Source of the DNA: Diabrotica undecimpunctata | Taxonomy: Eukaryota > Arthropoda > Insecta > Coleoptera > Chrysomelidae | Direction of reading: 5' to 3' | Assembly: GCF_040954645.1 (NCBI RefSeq) | Contig: NC_092805.1 | Location: forward strand, 18,316,741 to 18,380,740 | Length of the DNA: 64,000 nt | Shown here: piece by piece, positions 55,681 through 64,000 of the stretch | How the letters are laid out: each line of letters starts with the position of its first letter | Numbering within the stretch: position 1 is the stretch's first letter | Made by a program: the position numbers and the translations under genes | The notes under the pieces: generated by a model | Seen by the model: only the letters and a program-made list of their open reading frames with translations | Told to the model about the DNA's origin: nothing | Databases searched by the model: none

Positions 55681-55816
55681 TATACTATGAATATCTTTTC
55701 TACTTTCTCAAAATAAAACACTTATCGATTGTCTATTAATTTAAATAAAATAAACTAGGGTTAACATTTTTGGGTTTCTTGCTTGGACTTGGAAAACAAT
55801 AAAATACGTATATAAT

Positions 55817-55977
55817 TTAATTTCTTGGTATAAACTTAATTCTCATTGCACAAGCAGGTCTTAATACGATATCCCCTTTGTGCCGCATATCAGCTGGTTT
55901 GGTAATTGCTTCCATTCTGAAGCTTCTTAAAATTCCATGAAGTGCAGCCTTCATTTCCAATTTGTCATATTTCTGTC
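55817..55977 (-). CDS. CYP4-like cytochrome P450 gene C, terminal exon
   Basis: Acceptor TTTTACAG|GA in phase 1, stop TAA. Encodes (G)QKYDKLEMKAALHGILRS, then MEAITKPAD and IVLRPACAMRIKFIPRN. At 161 bases it matches the last exon of gene B in length, phase and motif (GQK.....KAAL.GILR.F..EA, IKFIPR). It is the segment after the heme cysteine. The exon with the heme loop is not visible up to 64000, so either the last intron exceeds 8 kb or this is an orphan exon. The FA after GQK is replaced by YD. Confidence 0.8.
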
Positions 55978-56139
55978 CTGTAAAATAAAAAATTGGTAGA
56001 TGGTTTAAATAATAATAAATGATTAGAGGCATTTGAAATGTAGCGCTATCGATGTATGTTAAGTGTCTCATATATACACCATTAAATATTAGTAGGTTCG
56101 TTATCACAGTTCCCAAATATGTTATTTTTGGATATATGT

Positions 56140-56505
56140 TCATATGTCAACTTGGACTCCATTTAATTGAAGCTTTGCATCGCGATGTGGGTCACGACTA
56201 AACACTAAAAATTTGTTTGAGTTTATTTTTATGCTCATTTCCTCTCCTACCTCGTGAATACGATCAAGCAGAATTTGGAGACCTTCAATATTATCTGAAA
56301 GAATTACTGTACCGTCTGCATATCTAATCACATTAAGTAGTTCCCTGTTGATTTTTATTCCATATGGTTGTCTCTCAAGTGCCCTTTTAAATAACTGGTC
56401 CCAGTAAACATTGAACAATGTTGGCGATAAAATGCAACCTTGTCTGACTTCTCGTTGTATGGAGATTTCATCGCTGTAGTTATCTCTAATTTTTACCATA
56501 GCAGT
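56140..56505 (-). mobile_element. LINE reverse-transcriptase fragment
   Basis: Minus strand: MVKIRDNYSDEISIQREVRQ, GCILSPTLFNVYWDQLFKRA, then VIRYADGTVILSDNIEGLQI. The active-site box reads YADG instead of YADD, a damaging change. The frame is open for 119 codons. It is probably interrupted upstream by the next LINE. Confidence 0.82.
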
Positions 56506-56509
56506 TTAA

Positions 56510-57110
56510 TTCCAGTCTTCTTCTTCTTCAGCCTTCAGTAATCCAACTTTGGACATAGGCCTTCCCCAAATAAATCCAGTGTCTTCTATTTTACGCCACT
56601 TGCTTCCAGGTGTGTCCTCCGATCTTCTTAATATCATCAGCCCATCTCATTTGTGGTCTGCCTCTGCTTCTCTTTCGTAACCATGGCCTCCATTGTTGTA
56701 TTTCGTGGTTCCACCTCTTATCATGCAGTCGGGCATTGTGTCCTGCGAAGCTCCATTTTAATTTGGCAGCATGTTCTCCTGCGTCTTTTACTTTGGTTTT
56801 GCTTCTAATCCATTTGTTTGTTTTTTTATCTCACCCCGAGCATTGATCTTTCCATCGCTCTTTGTGCTTTTACTATTTTATCCATATTGGACTTGGTGAG
56901 TGTCCACGTCTGCATAGCAGATTATTTTAAGTTGGTTTTCTCCCATTTGGTATCCTCTTTTAGTCGTTACTTGTTTTATTATATTGTCCATAATAAGGTT
57001 GAACAATAGAGGACTCAGAGAATTTCACTGTCTTATCCCATTGTTAGCTTCAATAGGGTCAGTTAGTTCTTCTGGTACTCTTACTTTTTTTGTGTTGTTT
57101 TTTTAAATAT
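56510..57110 (-). mobile_element. LINE C-terminal fragment with (GAA)n tail
   Basis: Minus strand: [20 protein letters not shown], then after a deletion MQTWTLTKSNMDKIVKAQRA, KMELRRTQCPTA, DKRWNHEIQQWRPWLRKRSR, GRPQMRWADDIKKIGGHTWK and GKAYVQSWITEG. It ends with GAAGAAGAAGAAG at about 56519-56531. It stands right next to the 5' side of the RT fragment on its left. Confidence 0.8.
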
Positions 57111-57954
57111 TTTCGATCATTTTGATTATTACCAAAGATACAATAAGTGAATAACGTACAATTACTTGCGTACAAGTGGATAAGGTCCTTTAACTTGTCA
57201 AATTCATCCTTGAAGTATTGTTGTATTCTAAGGATTTCTCTAGCACTTGCCTCATTATAAATGTAGCGTCGTTGAATGATCTTCCCGACCTGGAAACCTT
57301 GTTATTCTTCTGCTAGTGTTATAGTTTCATTCAGTTTATTTATTATCTGTAGTTAATAGAGGTATTAGGATACTTGATCTTCATTCATAAGGAATTCTGT
57401 TTTGTTCTTTTTTTTGTATTAGTTTTAATAATTGTTTGGTTAGACCTGGTCACCGGTACTTTAGGTCATAAGGTATTCTGTCCTCTTCTAGTGATTTTCT
57501 CTTTTTAATTTTCCTAATACTTCCTTTTACCCCTCCCTCCTCAATGTTTTAAAACACTATACCAAAAAAAGAGCGTGGCCTTGGGGAGTGCCGACAAAAC
57601 TGAATATTTCTTATAGTGTGTTATTACCAATATGTATGTTAATGAAATTTTCTGTCTACTTATTACTAAATTTTTTAATATTTTTACGATACCACCATAG
57701 ATTTAAGTCCTTTAAAATTAAAATTTTTTTCTTTAAAAATTTTGGAAGAGATAGTCGGAAGGTAATTTAAGTAATTTTAAAAATTTGTTCATATAAATAT
57801 AATACTGTTACACTTCTTTGAAATCACTTTATGAACAATAACTTGTTTACAATATTTAATACAATGTATTGTACAAATTTTTGTACAAAATTTCTAAATA
57901 TTTATCTATAAACGACTATAAAATTTCTAAAATACCTTTCTGTTTATATTATTT
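57111..57954. other. Unassigned AT-rich sequence
   Basis: No convincing motif. From about 57945 the composition grades into TTTTA repeats. Confidence 0.4.
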
Positions 57955-58037
57955 AATTTTATTTATTTTATTTTATTTTACTTTCTTTAATTTTATATAA
58001 CTTTATTCAATTTTATTTAATTTTATTTAATTTTAAT

Positions 58038-58401
58038 TAATTTAATTTAATTTAATTTAATTTAATTTAATTTAATTTAATTTAATTTAATTTAATTTAA
58101 TTTAATTTAATTTAATTTAATTAAATTTAATTTAATTTAATTTAATTTAATTTAATTTAATTTAATTTAATTTAATTTAATTTAATTTAATTTAATTTAA
58201 TTTAATTTAATTTAATTTAATTTAATTTAATTTAATTTAATTTAATTTAATTTAATTTAATTTAATTTAATTTAATTTAATTTAATTTAATTTAATTTAA
58301 TTTAATTTAATTTAATTTAATTTAATTTAATTTAATTTAATTTAATTTAATTTAATTTAATTTAATTTAATTTAATTTAATTTAATTTAATTTAATTTAA
58401 T
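58038..58401. repeat. (TTTAA)n pentanucleotide tract
   Basis: About 73 consecutive TTTAA units with a single irregular unit near 58120. Degenerate TTTTA/TTTTAA units flank it from 57955 and to 58420. Confidence 0.97.
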
Positions 58402-58559
58402 TTTATTTTATTTAGTTTTATTGAAAAAATAGGTAAAAACTGTCTAGATAGTCTGCTAATTAAAATAAATCGGTAAATAATGCGGATTATTTAAAATGCG
58501 GAAAATAAATAATAAATTCCTAATTAAAAGCTAATTTCTTGCAGAAATAAAAATGAAAT

Positions 58560-59430
58560 ATTTAACTGAGACCCACCGAATGGAGTTTAATGATGATCGG
58601 TTACGGGAAGAATTGTAGAAGTCAAGTTGAAGTAGAAAACTTATTTAATTAGAGGTATCCTCAGTTGCCTAATATTGCACAAGGTACTGTGTCTAAAATA
58701 TATGCACAATTCAGAGAACTTGGACATTAAAACCATTAAAAAGAAAACCAAACTTCATTGAAGATGAGGTGAAAGTAAATATTTTGGTAAGTATCGCAGA
58801 GAATGCAAAGTCAAGTTCACGTCAAATTGCAAGTCAAAATAATGTGAGTTACAAAACTGTCCTAAGGTGTCTTCTTGAAGAAAAACTTCATACATATAAA
58901 TTGACTTTTGTGCAGGAGCTAACAGAAAACGATCCAGATCGTAGAATGGATTTTTGCGAAATGTCCTATATTTGTAGATTTTAATTTGACAGTCGAAAAA
59001 TATTTAAGCATGCTAAGAGACGATGTTCTTCCTCAGTTAGCTAACTTGTATCCCAATCCAATAGATCCGACCCTACCGCATGAAATTGTCTGGTTCTATC
59101 AAAACGGTGCAACACCCCATTATGCTTTAATGGTGAGAAATTACTTGAATGAAATATTCTTCAATAAATGGATTAGACGAAGGGGTACTAGTGAGTGACC
59201 AGCTAGGTTGCCGGATCCTATTTGGTTTTTTTTCTTGAGGTTATCTCAAGAACAAAGTATATGCAACACAACCAACTAGCATTGAAGACCTCAAAGAAAG
59301 GATAACTACAGAAATACGGAATATTTCACCTCAAACTTTAAACAAAGTTCGGGACGAGTTTTATAGGAGACTGTGTTATTGCCAACAACAAGGTGGAGAA
59401 CATTTTGAGCATTTATTTTAATGTAATCCA
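58560..59430 (+). mobile_element. mariner/Tc-like transposase pseudogene with internal deletion
   Basis: The plus strand starts RMEFNDDRLREELXKSS-like and includes NILVSIAENAKSSSRQIASQ and YKTVLRCLLEEKLHTYK (helix-turn-helix), then ENDPDRRMDFCEM. After a junction near 58975 it resumes YLSMLRDDVLPQLANLYPNP and VWFYQNGATPHYALMVRNYL, the second motif with N where the catalytic Asp is expected. Then RRGTSEXPARLPDPIW and ITTEIRNISPQTLNKVRDEF. The part with the first catalytic Asp is missing, so it is dead. Confidence 0.82.
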
Positions 59431-60573
59431 ATCAATTACCTCGGGTATTTTATGAATTAATTGTCTTGAAGAAAATTATACTTAATTTCAAAATTTCACC
59501 TTGTATTATTCATAATGATCCTACACGATATAGTTCGTTGAGATCAGGTTGTTAAGAAGCTTTTAAAAACAAAAATATACATGCGTGGATCACCCTGTGC
59601 ATTCAAATTTATGTTTAAAAAGGGCACATTTAAATTTAAAAGTTCAGTGGAAAATTCTAAATTCTTGAATTCCTGCTTCCCTAATTATTTTACACCAAAA
59701 GGCAAGAAAAAATATTTGTAGAGGACTGAAATATGTATCGAAAATAAATGTTAAAATTGTTCTACGAATTAAACGTATTCCAACATTTTGCAAGATCCCC
59801 AGTCATATTAGGTAAAAAAAGGGGTCAACCTCGGAATGAAAGATAATAAGCTGCAAATTGGTATGAACCTTTGTTTTGTCATTCTAAATGTTGTCTCAAA
59901 AGTCACAATCGTTATCGTGTCCGCGTCTCAAGATATTCAAGGTCAAAGGTCACAAAAATCGGTTTTTCGCGAATATCTGGCTTCCTATCGGTTAAATGAG
60001 ATTTGCATTTATTATAAAAGTTGTAGGCTATAAAATTCCCTACAACTTTTGTTTAAACTTTTTTTTCATACGACCAACCGTTTTGAAGGTAGAGCGCGAA
60101 GAGTGCACATCGTACAGTCATATACGGCCTAATGCAAGGTCAAGCGTGAGTTATGCTTATCAATACGTTATAAAGTCAATTATTTACTTGGAAATTATAA
60201 ATATTAAACAATGCCTATTATTTATGTACTAACTATTAATTATTTATATTTAATTAAAGTAAGTAACTTGATTATTTATATATAATTATTCATATTTAAC
60301 TATTTAAGTATAAAATATTATTAATTCTGGATTATATATTTTAGTTTTATTTTAAGTTAACACGACATTATATATCTTTTCTTTAAAACGCGTAAATTTC
60401 TCAATACTTATATACCTGGAAATACTTGTCCCTACCCTATGCCCTTTTCTATTCATTGCCGGGACAGATGTTCTATAGTATTCAAGGCCACTCTCTCCAC
60501 TTTGTATGAGTCAAGATTATTCGTTAGTTTGAAATTGTACCGTTGCAACTACGGACGTACGGTTTTAAGAGCT
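59431..60573. other. Upstream flank of the giant open frame
   Basis: No gene recognised. AGTTGTAGGCTATAAAATTC and CCTACAACTT near 60020-60050 form a short hairpin. From about 60380 composition becomes less AT-rich, as expected for a leader or promoter. A weak TATA-like word TACTTATATAC lies at 60405. Confidence 0.4.
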
Positions 60574-63500
60574 ATGGCTGATTTGTGTTTTATATGTGAT
60601 AAGAAACTTTCAGAAGGTGTTTCTGTGAATGTCGTACGTGGTTTACAAACTTTAAAAACTGCAAGTATTGAAAGAAATGATGGACATATAGACTATTTAA
60701 ATACTTTAAGTTCTGTAAATGTGCATTCCGAGTGTCGAAAAGTGTACACGAGTAAAAATGTTATTATTGCATCAAAACGACGCACAGATGAGAGTGAACC
60801 TTCAACGTCAAGTGCACCTCGTAAAAAACGAAATGAAGTCTTTGATTTTGGAAAGTTATGCTTATTTTGTGGCCAAGAAGCTGATGAAATAGCAGAAAAG
60901 AAAAAAAAATTAAAGTATAGACGGACAATAAGTAATGTAAGTACTCTTGCATTCAAAGACAACGTAATTAAGAGAGCAGAAGAACGAAACGATTCCTTAG
61001 GAGAATTAGTAAAGGAACGTATATATTACGAGTATGATTTGATCGCTGCTGAAGCAAAGTATCATACTATTTGCTATACCAACTTTTTAACCCGAGTACC
61101 ATCTGCAGATAAAATGCCTCGCCAAGATGATCAAGTCACTCAAGCAATGAAGGAGATTTTTTGTTATATAGAAAATAATGAAGATTCTCAATTTACTTTG
61201 AAAGAACTTAAAGATGTCCCTACGGAATACATACCTGACGATAAGACAATTATTACAAAATTACAACAAAAGTATTTAACTGATATAATAATCACAAAAA
61301 AAATTGGATCATTTACAATTATATCTTTCCGTGATACACAGCTTAACGTATTATCAAGAGCTTGGTACGAAAATAAAAAAAGTACTCCTGTAGAAGAACG
61401 TCTACGGATTGTAGAAGCTGCTGCGGCTATTATTAGGGAAGACATCAGATCATCTGTAGTTGAAACAAAAACGTATCCACCTCCGAATAAAATGCTAGAT
61501 TGTATTAATGAAGAAATACCAAAAACATTATCACATTTTTTGGAAGAAATAATATTAAAAAATAGAAAAGGACAAGTAGATCATTTAAAAACGAAATGCA
61601 CATCTATTAGCCACGCAATAATGGCTTCGATACAAGAACGTTCATTTTCATCACAGCTACTGTTGGGCCTTTCCGTATTTCTTCACAGAAGATATGGGTC
61701 TAAAAAATTGTTGGATGTTTTATCATCTTTAGGATTTGCTGCATCATATAGTAATACCATACAGTATGAAGTTTCATCAGTTTACCATCCACAACCTCGT
61801 ATTTTACCATCAGAGTCTGGTGCGTTGGTACAATATGTTGGAGACAATGCAGATATTAATGTCAGTACTCTTGACGGTAATAATACTCTTCACGTTATGG
61901 GAATGATAAAAATAATTACTCCGAAAGATGCTGTAATTTATGATGATCGCATAAAAAAATGTACAACTAAACCGAGTGCAAAAGAGTTAGCAGCAATATC
62001 ACATGTATCTCTTTTAGCATATGAAAAGCCAGTTGTACCTGGGTACAGCAAGATTCAAGTCCAAAATCTACATGATGATCAAGTACTGATTGAAAAAAAA
62101 TTTAATGCAGTTGATTTGTTGTGGTTATACGGAAAATGGAAGAATCTTTCACCGTTGCCAGGGTGGAATGGCTATCTTCAACAACTTACGAAAAATAATC
62201 AAAATTTTTCAACTTCTCAGGTTATATTTCTACCTTTCATTGATCATCCTGCCAGTAATTTAGACACAATTTATACAACTTTACATAGTGCTATAAATAT
62301 TGCCAAGTCACATCAACAAAAAACGTGCATAATTACATTTGATCAGCCCCTGTACTCAAAAGCACGTGAAATGGTTGCTGCGTCAGATGCAAACTCAGAC
62401 TTGTCTAAAACAGTTGTCAAACTTGGAGGATTTCATATGCTCATGTCTTTTCTTGGATGCATAGGACATGTAATGGACGGTAGTGGTCTCAAGGAAGCTT
62501 TAAGTAAAATATATGCTACAAATTCGGTCGACAAAATGTTGAATGGTCACGCTTATGCAAGAAGTATCAGAGGCCATATATTATTACGACTTGCATTATC
62601 AATAAAGATTTTTGAAGAGATGAAAATTGAAAATTGTGTGTTAGATGAGTTAATTGAACAGATAACTAGTCGCGATGTTTCCTACGAAGATGTTGAAGGA
62701 TGTACGAGCAGCTCCAACTCGTTAATTGATCAATTTCAGGATAAACTAAAAGAATTAAAAGCTCGAGGTCCCACGGCACAGTTATGGGTGCAATATTTTG
62801 AAATGGTATCAATAGCCCTAGATTTCATTCGCGCTGAAAGGCTGGGACTTTTTCAAGAACATTTGGATGCAGTGCGAAAAATGCTGCCCTATTTTCATGC
62901 TGGTGGTCATTTCCTATATGCGAAATCAGCTCATTTGTATCTTCAAGATATGTTAAAACTTGAGGAGACAATGGATCAACAGGCTTTTGAGAACTTTAAA
63001 AACGGATTCTTTACTGTAAAACGAACAGAAAAATTCAATTCTGGTACATGGACAGACATGGTAATCGAGCAAAGTCTGATGAAATCTATGAAGACAGAAG
63101 GAGGAGTATCTCGAGGCCGAAGTACACAAGAAAGTGTTCTATGTAAGTGGGTATATGCTATGTATGCCACGAATACAATTTGTGAAGAAATTGAACGGTT
63201 TTGTAACATTTCTTTCGATTCTGTGGACCAACATGTTGATGCTAGAGATTCACGAATAAAAAGGGATGATACTGATGTAAATGAACTGGTTGGTTGGTTT
63301 ACGCTTCATAATCCCTTTCCAAATACGAATCAGTTGGTATCCTTAGCTTCAGGAATCGTTGGAAATGACCAAATTAATTGTCACCGAGCCCATGAAATCG
63401 GATTGCAATCTATGGTAAAGATAACTGGTTTGAACTTCAACGAAATAAAGTTAAAACGCGTCGATAAGGTTTTACCGCTTTCAGCCATTAACAAATCTGT

Positions 63501-64000
63501 CAAAATTAATGATTGTAAAGTTTCTATAGATCCAATGTTACTTTTCCAGAGAATAACTGTAAGCAAAAAATTTGAAAGTAATTTACAAGAATATCTTCAG
63601 TATGAACTAAGCCCGTATCCGACATCTTTATTTGATAGTAATGGCATGAGAAAAACCACGAAAGCAACATTATATGACAATATGATGCCTGTCGTTATCG
63701 ATCTTGATGAAAATAATGTAACATACATCATCGATGGTGGATTTCTTCTGCATCGCGTCGTATGGAGCAAAGACGATACTTTCTCTATTATTTTAAATAA
63801 GTACATTAAATATTTACAAACACATTATGGCTCAGCAATTGTTGTTGTATTTGACGGATATTCGGACTATAGTAAAAATATTAAAGCACTGGAACAACAA
63901 AGAAGAACTGCTGCACTTTCAAAATCATATGAAGTTTGTTTTGACGAAACAATGGTTGTGCCAATCAGTCAAGAAAAATTTTTATCAAATCGGTCTAATA
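60574..64000 (+). CDS. Giant uncharacterised protein: two CxxC/HxxC modules, FEN1/XPG-PIN-like motifs; open at right edge
   Basis: ATG at 60574 opens a frame of 1,142 codons with no stop and no intron up to the edge, exceptional against the neighbouring relics. Module 1 has C5, C8, H51, C54. Module 2 has C96, C99, H164, C167. Both share TL...R.D...L before the H-x2-C, so they look like a duplicated zinc-binding unit. The long middle (about 180-1040) contains blocks such as CIITFDQPLYSKAREM, LGGFHMLMSFLGCIGHVMDG and MVIEQSLMKSMKTEGGVSRG. I remember similar blocks from multi-copy uncharacterised invertebrate proteins, but no function is known to me. At the end VTYIIDGGFLLHRVVW (D1054) and IVVVFDGYSDYSKN then EQQRR (D1094) resemble the first Asp and the VFDG...K..E..RR motif of FEN1/XPG-type PIN nucleases. 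The remaining acidic residues would lie beyond the window. A TE-derived or mobile origin is inference. Confidence 0.8.
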   Translation, partial: MADLCFICDKKLSEGVSVNVVRGLQTLKTASIERNDGHIDYLNTLSSVNVHSECRKVYTSKNVIIASKRRTDESEPSTSSAPRKKRNEVFDFGKLCLFCGQEADEIAEKKKKLKYRRTISNVSTLAFKDNVIKRAEERNDSLGELVKERIYYEYDLIAAEAKYHTICYTNFLTRVPSADKMPRQDDQVTQAMKEIFCYIENNEDSQFTLKELKDVPTEYIPDDKTIITKLQQKYLTDIIITKKIGSFTIISFRDTQLNVLSRAWYENKKSTPVEERLRIVEAAAAIIREDIRSSVVETKTYPPPNKMLDCINEEIPKTLSHFLEEIILKNRKGQVDHLKTKCTSISHAIMASIQERSFSSQLLLGLSVFLHRRYGSKKLLDVLSSLGFAASYSNTIQYEVSSVYHPQPRILPSESGALVQYVGDNADINVSTLDGNNTLHVMGMIKIITPKDAVIYDDRIKKCTTKPSAKELAAISHVSLLAYEKPVVPGYSKIQVQNLHDDQVLIEKKFNAVDLLWLYGKWKNLSPLPGWNGYLQQLTKNNQNFSTSQVIFLPFIDHPASNLDTIYTTLHSAINIAKSHQQKTCIITFDQPLYSKAREMVAASDANSDLSKTVVKLGGFHMLMSFLGCIGHVMDGSGLKEALSKIYATNSVDKMLNGHAYARSIRGHILLRLALSIKIFEEMKIENCVLDELIEQITSRDVSYEDVEGCTSSSNSLIDQFQDKLKELKARGPTAQLWVQYFEMVSIALDFIRAERLGLFQEHLDAVRKMLPYFHAGGHFLYAKSAHLYLQDMLKLEETMDQQAFENFKNGFFTVKRTEKFNSGTWTDMVIEQSLMKSMKTEGGVSRGRSTQESVLCKWVYAMYATNTICEEIERFCNISFDSVDQHVDARDSRIKRDDTDVNELVGWFTLHNPFPNTNQLVSLASGIVGNDQINCHRAHEIGLQSMVKITGLNFNEIKLKRVDKVLPLSAINKSVKINDCKVSIDPMLLFQRITVSKKFESNLQEYLQYELSPYPTSLFDSNGMRKTTKATLYDNMMPVVIDLDENNVTYIIDGGFLLHRVVWSKDDTFSIILNKYIKYLQTHYGSAIVVVFDGYSDYSKNIKALEQQRRTAALSKSYEVCFDETMVVPISQEKFLSNRSN

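Overview
This window looks like insect nuclear DNA, most likely from a beetle-like species with a large, transposon-rich genome. It is AT-rich and carries spliced cytochrome P450 genes of the CYP4 type. It is also packed with decayed LINEs, Penelope-like, piggyBac, hAT, pogo/Tigger and mariner sequences and (TA)n microsatellites. The beetle guess rests only on general resemblance of the LINE families. There is no rRNA, no CRISPR array and nothing prokaryotic.

The host-gene backbone is a head-to-tail CYP4-like cluster on the minus strand. Gene C is represented by its last exon (55977-55817). Gene B is complete, with eight exons from 50451 down to 5761 that join in frame to 489 codons. Gene A contributes its first exon (1982-1826) and runs off the left edge. 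Every gene B splice site obeys GT-AG and all phases match. About 97 percent of its 44.7 kb span is intron, and most recognisable mobile elements sit in those introns.

Introns 7 to 5 (5.9-11.4 kb) hold a hairpin, a LINE and a 292-bp palindrome. Intron 4 (11.7-23.1 kb) holds a 550-bp fold-back, a 3.6-kb element with about 900-bp inverted arms enclosing a LINE fragment, a decayed hAT transposase and a pogo/Tigger N-terminus. Intron 2 (23.4-38.4 kb) holds a LINE split by a 1.3-kb transposon with perfect terminal repeats, other LINE pieces, a piggyBac relic with a 155-bp tandem duplication, a 262-bp MITE and an intact IS630/Tc1-mariner-type transposase gene. Intron 1 (38.5-50.3 kb) holds several LINEs, a piggyBac relic and a Penelope-like element whose end is tandemly repeated and interrupted by another LINE.

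Right of gene B are another piggyBac relic, Penelope and BEL/Pao fragments, LINE pieces, a (TTTAA)n tract and a broken mariner. At 60574 a single reading frame of at least 1,142 codons starts and runs off the right edge without a stop. It has two N-terminal CxxC...HxxC modules. Near the visible end it has two motifs resembling the N-terminal part of a FEN1/XPG-type PIN nuclease. I regard it as the most interesting object here. Unless stated otherwise, element calls come from motif recognition by eye, not from database searches.
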